From assembly GCF_030272615.1 (NCBI RefSeq), contig NC_081405.1, forward strand, positions 648,621,420 to 648,679,419: DNA of 58,000 bases. The letters run 5' to 3'. Numbering within the stretch: position 1 is the stretch's first letter; each line of letters starts with the position of its first letter. Below, in pieces: positions 34,777 to 44,739 of this stretch. This stretch comes from Cryptomeria japonica. Its lineage: Eukaryota; Streptophyta; Pinopsida; Cupressales; Cupressaceae. The translations under genes were made by a program, and so were the position numbers. A model generated the notes under the pieces. The model ran no database searches. It was not told the DNA's origin and saw only the letters and a list, made by a program, of their open reading frames with translations.

Positions 34777-37247
34777 ATTCTTCTAATCCACAAGAACAAC
34801 CAAATGCACCTCTTGAAAAGCCACAAGATACACCCCCAATTCCTCCTTTTGACTGCACACCTCAAACATGGGAGCAATTAATTAATTAGTTAGGACAAAA
34901 TACGTCTAAAATCAATAGACTAGTTGTTAAATTGAAAACATTCGAACTTGAGCATCATCAATCCCTCGCCACTAGCCTAGAAACATTAGCTAGTGGTGCC
35001 ACAACTATTTCCACACAAATTACCAAATGGGGAAGCTTTAGGGATAGGTGTCATCAATTCTATGTCGATGGGCTATCATATGAGGAAGTAAAAAACAAAA
35101 ATATTAGTAAACAACAAATATTTGCCCTTTTTGTTGATCCCAAAACTAGTCAGTCATTACCTCTTAATGCAAAGAGGTTTCCCATACATTGGTGTACCAA
35201 TGTGTAGATGAAGAATCCTTTTTGGTAGAGGTGGTGGATGGTCTTTGATGATCCATCTTGTAATAATTATGAGGTGCCATTATATTTTTTGAGAAAAGTA
35301 TATTGTGAGTTTGTGTTAAATGTGGGCCCAAGCTATTTTGACATGAGAGAGTTCCATGGTAGAGGTGGTGACTCTGCCCAAGATAGACCTAGAGCCCATA
35401 GGTGATTACCCGTGGAGAGTCTCCACCCCCTAGCACCCAAACCCAAGGTGCATTAGGTTGTCCCAGTAGAGCTGAAAGAGTTGATGGAGCTATAGACTCT
35501 TTAGGTGGCCACGGTATTGACTGGTGCCATCATTCAACATGGGACGTCGTTAGCACACCCTATTGTATTGGATGATGAGCCATTAGTTTCTCCAGGTGGC
35601 GACAGAGAGCCCATCCAGCATATGTGTGTTAGTTGCTCGAGGATATGCTTGGGGATAGATGATGCAGTCGATGCAGATGGATCCTCATCTCATCTATGCA
35701 TAATTTGTAGGAGTAGATGTCAGGCCTGCACAACTGAGGATTTCACACTGATAGATGAGTTGATGGACATGGTGTTTGCCAATGAGCAATAGACACAATT
35801 GTGTTGATTTGAATTCATAGCATTTTATTTATCAGTCACTTTAAATTTGTAATTACATAAATGAATTTTCATTTATACATCAATTTAAATTGAGACAAAT
35901 CATATGCATTTCAGGATGCAGTAGCAGTATCCCATACTCCTCCCCTAGTTACTATAGCTATAATTTCGATGCCTGAGGTATAAATTTTGTAACATGTTAA
36001 AATACAATAGTACACTTTGAATTCAAAAAAATACAAGATATACTAACTATCTTCAATGCTTGGTCCAATTTTTGGTTTGTAGGTGTTGATATTGGACCAA
36101 CTGTCCCAGATTGATGACATCACGCTCTTAGCGATTGATTTTGGCCTACAAGGCTATACGGTATCATATTTTGTACAACCCTATTTGTGTATTGTTTTGA
36201 TGGAATATGCAAGTAATTTCATTTTATATTTTTAAAATTATGTTTAATTTATTATCTATACTAATATCTCATGTTAATTTTGGTTTTTTAGGGTTACCCC
36301 TATGTGTCTAGGGCTCGTCCTAAGAAAAAGAATTCCTCGAAGATGCCAAAATGTGGGAAGAAGGTAATTGAACACATTTTTAGTTGTACAGTTGTTTGAA
36401 AATGTTGAAATCAAGTATTAGTTGGGGTTTGTAGATTGATTAGTGTTTTTTGTCTATTTTACATGTACAGCAGCCATTGAGCTATGTGGATTTGTTGAAT
36501 GCACCTGATTCGCCCATGGATCAAGAGAGGGCAGAGGTATGTATCTCTACCTTATTTTCTTGATTTCATGATTATATGCATGTGTACATGTGAACTTGTG
36601 ATATATTATAATCTTATAATTTTTTCACAGTAAATATCCATACCTATTTCATCAATGGTGAACCCTCCTCCATGCACTAGAGAAGCATCTCAGGATCCAA
36701 TACACTTTTGTTTGATATGTAAAATCAATTGTTTGTAACCTACAATACTAATCATTATATTAATTGTATTTAAACTTTGAATATTTTTTGTATAGGTAAT
36801 AGTGATAGTTTCTCCATCGATGTTGAGCCATCCTCAATCCATTGGAGAAGCATCTCAGGCACAGGTACGTCATTGTTCTCTATATTATAGATTTTAAGTG
36901 TCTTTGATATATTTATGTTAGTACATTGTATTAATTGTACATTTAATCTACAATATACCCCTTTGCGGTATGGCATAACATGGATCCATTTAAGTATGTC
37001 TTCAAGAAAACTCCTAAGAGTGACAAGGAGAGGAGAGCGAAGACATTAGCTCCTAGATCAGTCGATGAGGTAATCTACGTTTCAATTGCAAAGGAATTAT
37101 AGTTAAATGCATAGTTATGTTGTTAACTATGAACTATTTTCTACAAAAGATTTCTAACTTGGCTTTTGAATTGTGGTTTTGCAGCCATCTACAGAGCTGC
37201 ATACTGCATCGAAGAGGCTTCATTTTGATGATCCACCACAATTTTAG
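34777..37247 (+). pseudogene. Multi-exon transposon gene with Cys-rich domain (gene C)
   Basis: The large exon starts after an AG at 34776 and runs to about 35771-35792 in one frame without frameshift, with stops TAG 34887, 35205, 35226, TGA 35403, TAG 35454, 35493 and 35502. It encodes a Pro-rich start, a helical part (LVVKLKTFELEHHQSLATSL), WGSFRDRCHQFYVDGL and a Cys-rich end (CVSCSRIC...CIICRSRCQAC) that could bind zinc. Eight small exons follow: 35915-35977, 36083-36160, 36292-36363, 36471-36536, 36631-36699, 36796-36864, 36968-37069 and 37185-37247. Each is a multiple of 3 in phase 0, mostly with AG and GT borders. They encode a basic tail (RPKKKNSSKMPKCGKK) and end PPQF with TAG. Exons 6 and 7 are duplicates. 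The first exon, its ATG and the exon 1 donor are unresolved. No family recognised; it is convergent with copy B. Confidence 0.65.
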
Positions 37248-37419
37248 GATCACATAGTGTTATTTTTGGTCATATAATGACCAATACATGTAGATATATT
37301 CTACATTTTTATTGTATATCGACTTGGACATGGCATATGCCACATTTTTGTAATACTTGTATTGACTTGGCAGACATGCCTTTTTTTTTATATATATAAA
37401 TATCGATATTCGATCCAAT

Positions 37420-37735
37420 AAATGTGTACTGAGTTCATTATTTTGTATTCATTGTATTTTGTTGTTGTCCTTTTATAAATTTAATTGATCATTTACCTAT
37501 GTAATCAACCATATGAATATAAACAACAAAAATATATGATATTGCAATCGTGGAATATGATTTGATAAAATTTCTAAAATGTTGAATTAACCCTACAAAA
37601 CTCCTTATATTCAGTTCATTATTATGTATTTGTTGTATTTAGTAGCTATCCTTTTATAAATTTAAATGAATATTTGCATATGTAATCAACAATATGAATA
37701 TAAACAACAAAAATCAACAATATGAATATAAACAA
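37420..37735. repeat. Tandem duplication of about 180 bp plus short repeats
   Basis: TTCATTATTTTGTATTCATTG...CCTTTTATAAATTTAA...AATATGAATATAAACAACA occurs at about 37433-37535 and 37615-37710; the last 22 bp are repeated once more up to 37737. Confidence 0.75.
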
Positions 37736-37789
37736 CAGTATGTGTTTGGTGTGAGAGAACCCTCACGCTCACATTGGTCAAATTTTGTT

Positions 37790-39650
37790 CATCATGTGCA
37801 CAAACCAATGTCGCGAGTGCTTCCAAGTGGGCAGGTTTACTCTAGGCATGCCCCTGTCATGCATCCCAAAGTGCTGGAACGTCGAGAGTCATACCATACC
37901 GGTGCGATCTCTCAAGTTCCCTGAGTCCAAAAAATTGTCAAAATTTGATGAACCATTTCTTCAAATCCAAGACACATATGGTTAATCCATTTCAACCCAT
38001 GGAGTTGCATGAGGCTCCTCTACAATGGCCTATCTCAGTTTTTGACGACTCAGAGCCATTTTCAATTAGTAGCATTTTTTCGCCTGCTGCAAAAATTGTG
38101 TGCACAACCCAATGTCACAAGTGCATCCAGCTAGGTAGGTTTACGCTAGGCATGTCCCTGTCATACATCCCAAAGCGTCAGAATATTGAGAGTCATATCA
38201 TACCAGGGTGATCTCTCAAGTGCCATGAGTCTAAAAAATTATCAAAATTTGACGGACTATTTCTTCCAATCTAGGACACATATGGTCAATCTGTTTGAAC
38301 CTATGGGGTTGTGTGAGGCTCCTCTACAATGGCCTATCTCAGTTTTTGACGACTCAAAGCCATTTTCAATTGGTAGCATTTTTTTGCCTGCTGCAAAAAC
38401 CATCAGTTGCATGAAATGTAAAGTTGCAAGATTGGCTAGAATTGATTCAGTTCGTCATGTGCACAAACCGACGTCATGAGCATGTCCAGGTGGGAAGGTT
38501 CATGCTAGGCATGCCCCTCTCATGCATCCCAAAGTGTCGGAACATCGAGAGTCATACCGTACCGGGGCGATCTCTCAACTGCCATGAGTCCAAAAAATTA
38601 TCAAAATTTGACAGACTGTTTCTTCAAATCCAGGACACATATGGTCAATCCATTTGAACCTATGGGGTCATGTGAGACTCCTCTACAATGGCCTATCTTG
38701 GTTTCTGATGACTCGAAGATATTTTCAATTGGTAGCATTTTTTTGCCTGCTACAAAAACCGTCAGTTGCATGCAATGCAAAGTTGTAGGATTGGCTACAA
38801 TTGATTTGGTTCATAATGTGCACAATCTGACTTCACGAGAATGTTTGTGTGGGAAGGTTTACACTATGCATGCTCCTCTTGTGCATCCCAAAGCGCCGAA
38901 ATGTGAATTCATACCGTACCGGGGCGATCTCTCAAGTGACCTGAGTCCAAAAAATTATCAAAATTTGATGGACTGTTTCTTCAAATCTAGGACACATATG
39001 GTTGATTCTTTTGAACTTGTGGGGTCCTGTGAGGCTCCTCTACAATTTCCTATCTTGGTTTTTGACAACTTAGAGCCATTTTCAATTGGTAGCATTTTTT
39101 CGCCTACTGCAAAAACCGTCAGTTGCATGCAATGCAAAGTTGCAGGATTGACTACAATTAATTTGGTTCATCATGCGCACAAACTGACATCATGAGCACA
39201 TCTAGATAGGAATTTTTATGCTAGGAATGCCCCTATCATTCATCCCAAAGCGTCAGAACGTCGAGAGTCATACCATACCAGGGTGATCTTTCAAGTGCCA
39301 CTAGTCCAAAAAATTATCAAAATTTGACGGACTATTTCTTCCAATCCAGGACACATATGGTCAATCTATTTGAACCCATGGGGTCATATGAGGCTCCTCT
39401 ACAATATCCTATCTCATTTTTTGATGAATCAAAACCATTTTCAATTGGTAGCATTTTTTGCCTATTGCAAAAGTCATCAATTGCATGCAATGCAAAGTTG
39501 CAGGATTGGCTATAGTTGATTTGGTTCATCGTGTGCACAAACTGACATCACGAACACATTTGGGTGGGTAGTTTTACACTAGGAATGCCCTTTTCATGCA
39601 TCCCAAAGCATTGAAACATCGAGAGTCATACCCTACTGATGCAATATAGA
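37790..39650. repeat. 359-bp satellite array between the convergent genes
   Basis: The anchor GCACAA(A/C)C...GTCRYGAG occurs at 37798, 38102, 38461, 38820, 39177 and 39535, giving periods of 304, 359, 359, 357 and 358 bp (the first unit has a deletion). Each unit has CCCCT(G/C)TCATGCATCCCAAAG, GATCTCTCAAGTGCC, AAAAATTATCAAAATTTGA and GAGGCTCCTCTACAATGGCC. Long ORFs here (for example 38584-39195) follow the repeat and shift frame between units, so they are not taken as genes. Confidence 0.92.
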
Positions 39651-39904
39651 AGTTGCTTGACAACAATGACAATTTTTGCTCAAATTATATCTAGTCTCAA
39701 TCTATGACCCCTATGACTTGATAATGACTCAAATAATTCTCCATGATTATACAAGAATCAAGAATGCTCATGATTGACCAAGGACACATCACATATACTC
39801 AAAACATAGTCACAAAACATTGACACACAAAATAGTCACAAAACATTGTCACATATTATTCAAAAATTTGCCTCTAAATATGGTCAAATCGGATCTTGAC
39901 TATT

Positions 39905-40160
39905 TGATTATACAAAAAAATGTCTTACAAATCATCTCATGTGCTTTTATACAAAATTTGGCATTACAATATGTGTGATTCAGCTCATCGCCATTTTAAT
40001 ATACAAATCATCTCATGGGCTTTTATACAAAATTTGGCATTACAATATGTGCGATTCAGTCATCATCATTTTAATATACAAAATTTGGCATGTACATATG
40101 TACAAATCATCTCATTGCCATTTAAATAAACAAAATTATGTCCCTAAACATGTAAAAATC
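39905..40160. repeat. Tandem repeats of about 75-80 bp
   Basis: AAATCATCTCATG(T/G)GCTTTTATACAAAATTTGGCATTACAATATGTG-type units at about 39929 and 40005, with a partial third copy. Just beyond the 3' end of copy B. Confidence 0.8.
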
Positions 40161-40257
40161 AGCTCATGGGCATTTATATATACAAAAAAAGAATATAGAA
40201 CAATTCGTTGATGATTTATACAAAATTCTCAAAATCATTCTACTCTGAACCATAGAA

Positions 40258-43178
40258 TCAATCAAGTGAGCCTTTAGGATCGACTCTAACCCGCATTGTG
40301 TCAAGTATTGCCTCATGGTCAGATTCATGAACTTTCCTTAAAATCTTGTTATGAGCTCTACCACGATAATTAATCAAATAAATACTTGTTGCAACAACAA
40401 GGTTAGAGAAATGAAGAATATGTCTGTGTGTTTCAAAGTCCTCAGACAACCAAACATTAGAATTCTTGATAGGGTATCTCTGAAGCCATGTTCCTGTCAT
40501 GACTATAGACCCTATTGGCTACTCAATACCCTCTCTAGCAATGGTTGTGGTTGTCAATTTTATTTTTGGCTCAACACAATGACACAAATAGTAATATGTT
40601 CCTTCTTCATTGTTCTCTTCTGCAACAACTGCATCCACATGACCTACATTTTATAAAGTCTTAATTAATACCAAAAATAAAGTATGATGTATAAAAAAAT
40701 GAACCAAAAAGAATACTTTCAAAAAAATTAACTCAAAAAATCACCCGAATCCACTAGGTTGGGTACATGGTCAAAATCCATTGATGTCTCCATCTGGCTC
40801 AATTGTAGTGCTTTGGGAAATTGATATGAATCAATGAGAACCAATGGTCTACAAGACCATTTGTCAACCCACTCTTGTGATTCACATTATTCCCACAAAC
40901 AATACATTCATGAAGAGAAAAAATATACCATCTATCTCATATAAATTACCAATGAACTTGAATTTGAACTCATAAATGAATGCATGTCACTCGATCCTAC
41001 AACTGTACAACAATCTAGATAGTTCTCAATGTTAGATTTAGTGATCAACCAAAAATATCTATGAACCATTGATGTACCTGGATTACCTAGACCCATCATA
41101 GACTTACCCTATCGCACAATTGTTTATGCATCTATCAACTCATAACCACCTTCGTACTTCAATTCTTCTCTAGCTAGGGCTCTTTTCACACATGCTCCTA
41201 CACCATCGTGCTCTCCCTTACCATGTCCAGCCTCAGTGAAATTCCAAAAATGTTGTACACCACTTGTCATATCCATCCTTGTCAACCAATAAAACATCCT
41301 TGCATTCTTGAATTGTATGGTGCAATTATTTGACCATATTAAGTGTTGGTTGTATCGTATGTTCCTTTTCCTTAAACTATCATAGAAAACTTTAAAGCAT
41401 CCTTATACAAACTCTGATGAATGAGTAAGATAATCACTTATGTAGAAGTGATACTCTCTTACAACCTTTCTATCATCCTCTGTGCTATCATCTGCATGCA
41501 TGAATGCTATGTGTACAAAAATAGAAACTTGTGTAGAGTGATAATACATAGATTGCACTTCATTTTGAGGTTGTAGTGTATAATTTTCAGTGAAATCAAT
41601 GATAGAGATGATGGTGCCAAGAGGAAATGTGTCCTTACATAACTTGAATTTCTCATCTAACCATCAAGCTCTATGTGTATGCATTATTTACTCATTAACT
41701 AGTTTCTCTTGAAACATTTTGATAAATTCAGCTACACATATATCATTTTTCACTAGCTCACATCTCTTCAAATCTTTTCCATCTTTAACTCCATATGTGA
41801 CTGTCTTGTATTTTCTGAAAGAAATTAGTTTCATACCAATTTCATGTGTGTTCTCCAAATGTACGCATCTTGGTAAATGTTGCAAACCACCACATATAGC
41901 ACAAGAACCTTCCAAACAAGGCATCTTATAATAAATGCAACCATCATGTCTATTACATAGCACACTTGAACTAAATTCTCTTACCGACTGAGGAGGTGTT
42001 TGTATATTGCATTCCCGCAAAACATCATTAGTGTGCAAAGTAGAACCAATATGACTAAACATATCATAGTGCATGGAAAATTCAATATGCATCCTACAAC
42101 AACATGTGGTGCATACATGATTAATCTTAATATAAAAAGGTTTTGTCATTTCAAAAAATATTTGAGAAATTCTTATTTGAAGAAACTTTTGAAGGAATCT
42201 TTCATAAAATTTACATTGAGTCATATCCAAATAGTGTTTGGCATGTGGCTCATGATTTTTAGATCCAATTCACCTTCTAACAACATCTTTTTGGTTGGGC
42301 AAAACTCTTGTGTTGTCATGCCAAAAATTTTCAATTAATGTTCTTAGTGCATCAACAACAACCTTGTCTTTGCATGGTAGTCTACCCGAGAATGTCCAAA
42401 GAGAATTATTGTTAGGTTCCTCTATTTTTTCCTACCTCTTTAATTCTTTGCGTAATGTTGTTCTACTAACATTTAATGACTTACTTGTTTCTCTTATCAA
42501 ACAATCTTTTTTTATTTTCTTGCTCATTATGGTTGATGTAATGACACGTTGAGTAGCATTAGAATCTTTAGTACATGATTTTGTACCAATAGCTTAATAT
42601 GCATCAAATAGATTTCTCACAATAGTTCTTTCACTGTTACTTTCAGATGATCTTAGGCCTAGAATTTTCATTGTCTCTCTAAAATTCAATTTTTTAATCA
42701 TTTGAACAATTAATTGACATCTTGCGGTTTGATTTAAGTTTTCAAAATAGTTTTTCCATATTGTTTTAACCATTCTCCTACAAGTTCGTTTATTCATTTT
42801 ATTCGGCATTAGCTTCAATATATTCTCATCAATGTCAATTAAATACTTTGGTTTCCTACAAATGATTCTAGGAGGTGTTAACATCGGTGCATTATGTACA
42901 TTCAATTCATCAAATAGAGAAGGTCTATGTTTATCATTTAATTGATTATTCAATTTGGTATCTTCTTCAATTGCATTAGGTTCATATGGTAAATCAAATG
43001 TCTCTTCTTGAATTGCATTAGGTGCATTATGTTCATTTGGTAAATCAAATTGAGATGTTGAGGATGGCATACCTTCTTCTCCCATTGTTCTTATGTCATG
43101 TAATTTATTCATATGCTACCTTTGTCTTTCCTTTTCAACCTCTCGTTGTTCCATTGTTCCTCATTTTTTCTTTCCCAT
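40258..43178 (-). pseudogene. Transposase-like protein, unassigned family, copy B (frame kept, many stops)
   Basis: Exon 43195-40745 has ATG 43178 (MGKKK, then GTMEQREVEKERQR). A short intron 40744-40644 (GT...AG) leads to the last exon 40643-40258, ending KGSLD with TGA. This is about 940 codons. Order: basic start; LNQTARCQLIVQMIKKLNF; HTH-like ETSKSLNVSRTTLRKEL; CTTCCCRMHIEFSMHYDMF; a Cys/His cluster (CNRHDGCIYYKMPCLEGSC, CGGLQHLPRC); TIISIIDFTENYTLQPQNEV; REYHFYISD; LIWSNNCTIQFKNARMFYWL; EAGHGKGEHDGVGACVKRAL; and PLVLIDSYQ. About 14 in-frame stops but no frameshift were found at the points checked (43112, 42230, 41618, 41345, 41228, 40847). It is likely a DDE/D-type nuclease; the family is unknown to me. 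Confidence 0.75.
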
Positions 43179-43380
43179 GGTTGATATCGGTTGTCCTAAA
43201 TAGAATCATATTACATATATATGTAAACAAAAGTTCATAAACAAACAAATAACCATAAATATGCATCTTATCACTATTTTTTGAAATGAAACTATTAAAC
43301 AATCATAATACTATTGACAAAACTAATAAGAACAACAATTCAATTATTTGAAATCATGCAAAAACAAAAAATTCACTTAC

Positions 43381-43427
43381 TTCTATGTATAAAACAGTGA
43401 TAGAAGTGCAGACATAGTTCCAGTGGG
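43381..43427 (-). other. Probable 5' UTR exon of copy B
   Basis: On the minus strand this ends in ATAGAA followed by a good donor GTAAGTG (43380-43374). An acceptor TTTAG lies at 43196, 17 bases before the ATG at 43178. A near copy of the exon and donor is at 54207-54264. Confidence 0.5.
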
Positions 43428-43429
43428 AC

Positions 43430-44294
43430 CTTCAATGACCTTAAAAACTTCTTTTGAGGCCGTTCTATTTCCAAAGAACTTACTGAGACAAAGGAGATAC
43501 TTGCCAAATTCAATCAGAGTACTGCTAAGCTAGAGCAAAAGATTGAATCAGAAAAACCGGTAAAGAATACCACTGGACTTGGTTTCTCAAGGTATGAGGA
43601 AGGTGAGACCTCTAGAACAAAAGATGTAGCATCAAAGAAGCAACCAACATCAAAGGATAAAGGTAAGCAAAATTTTAAACCTGTTTGCTTTAATTGTCTC
43701 AAAGGACATACTGCTAGTGTATGTAGAAGCAAGGCCTATAATAATTTTCCTTATTTTCTAAACAGTAAGCCTAGATCCAATAGATTCAATGGAAACTCTT
43801 ATGCATACAACAAGTTTGGGCATAGAGGATTTGAATGCAGGTCTATTTTGCACAACACTGGGAGATACCCTCCAAGGACTCAAGGAGTTGTTCCGGAACC
43901 CTCTGTGAACTAGAATCCCAACCGGTATAATACCTATGACCATCGATTAGGTGGCTATCAAGTGGCAAATGGTTGGAAAGCAACCTGTTTAATCTATCAT
44001 GATAGTGGTCACACTGCTGCAACATGCAGAAGGAAGAATGGTAGTATGAATAATGGACCATGGAGAACACCTAAAATGGTATGCTATCAGTGCAACAAAC
44101 CAGGACACACTGCTAGAACCTGGAAAATGAGAAAGAACCTATCAGATGATATATCGGTCACTCCAGAAGGGAAAATTGATGTTAAAACCACTCAAGCGGG
44201 AATGAATAAAACTTGGAAAAAGAAATCTGAAGAAGTGTCACAGGAAGAACCATTTTTGACACCCAGTGTGGAAGTCTCTGAATTGGCAAACTGA
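43430..44294 (+). pseudogene. gag: copia-3 gag C-terminal part with multiple zinc knuckles
   Basis: The frame is readable from about 43470 (KELTETKEILAKFNQSTAKL), with a charged coiled stretch first. It then has CFNCLKGHTASVC, YNKFGHRGFEC, CLIYHDSGHTAATC and CYQCNKPGHTARTW: four knuckle-like units. The first is shortened, and the others have lost one Cys each. A TAG lies near 43912. It ends SELAN with TGA at 44292. Gag proteins with repeated CCHC units occur in some copia lineages. No protease motif follows. The N-terminal capsid part is missing. Confidence 0.75.
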
Positions 44295-44739
44295 GCTATA
44301 GAAAAGCTTAGGGGGAGCATATCAGTGAAATACTTGAACCCCCAATTTATATTAGTAAAGACCTAAACCATTATACATTACCTATCAATCAGTAGAAGAT
44401 TTTGAAGCGGTAAAAGGCAAAATTAGGGTTTGTACCCTAGAGGTGGAGTATTTATTATGGTGGGTGAAAGATTGTTTAAAAGGGATTTTTGATGCCATTT
44501 TCACTTATCTATTTTTGAGTGAAGAATTTTCAAGTGCAGAGCGACAAGAGAAATTCATCTAGCAATTCAAAGTGAATTCAAAATCTTGAAGAAGAATCCA
44601 AAGATCATTTTCAATCAATCAAGTGAAGAACACCAAGCGGTAATCCAGTAACCAAAGTGGTGTGTTGTGAGCGACATTACAAAACCCTAAATTTCAAAGT
44701 GTGAAAGTATTTCTCAAAATTTTTGTCTATCATTTAATC
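44295..44739 (+). other. Spacer between gag and the extra ORF
   Basis: No pol domain can be read here. The sequence before ATG 44740 looks like an untranslated leader (A-rich, no long ORF). Confidence 0.5.

Noticed and set aside
38584-39195. 203-codon plus-strand ORF with CxxC motifs
   Set aside because: It spans satellite units of 357-359 bp; neighbouring units shift frame, so it is a by-product of the repeat.
37790-39650. CRISPR-like array
   Set aside because: Units are adjacent 359-bp satellite monomers without short spacers, in a eukaryotic context.
40258-43178. Stops in copy B corrected by U-to-C RNA editing
   Set aside because: The stop spectrum would fit, but such editing is known from organelles of some land plants, while this locus is transposon-rich nuclear-type DNA with introns. 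DNA deamination is simpler.
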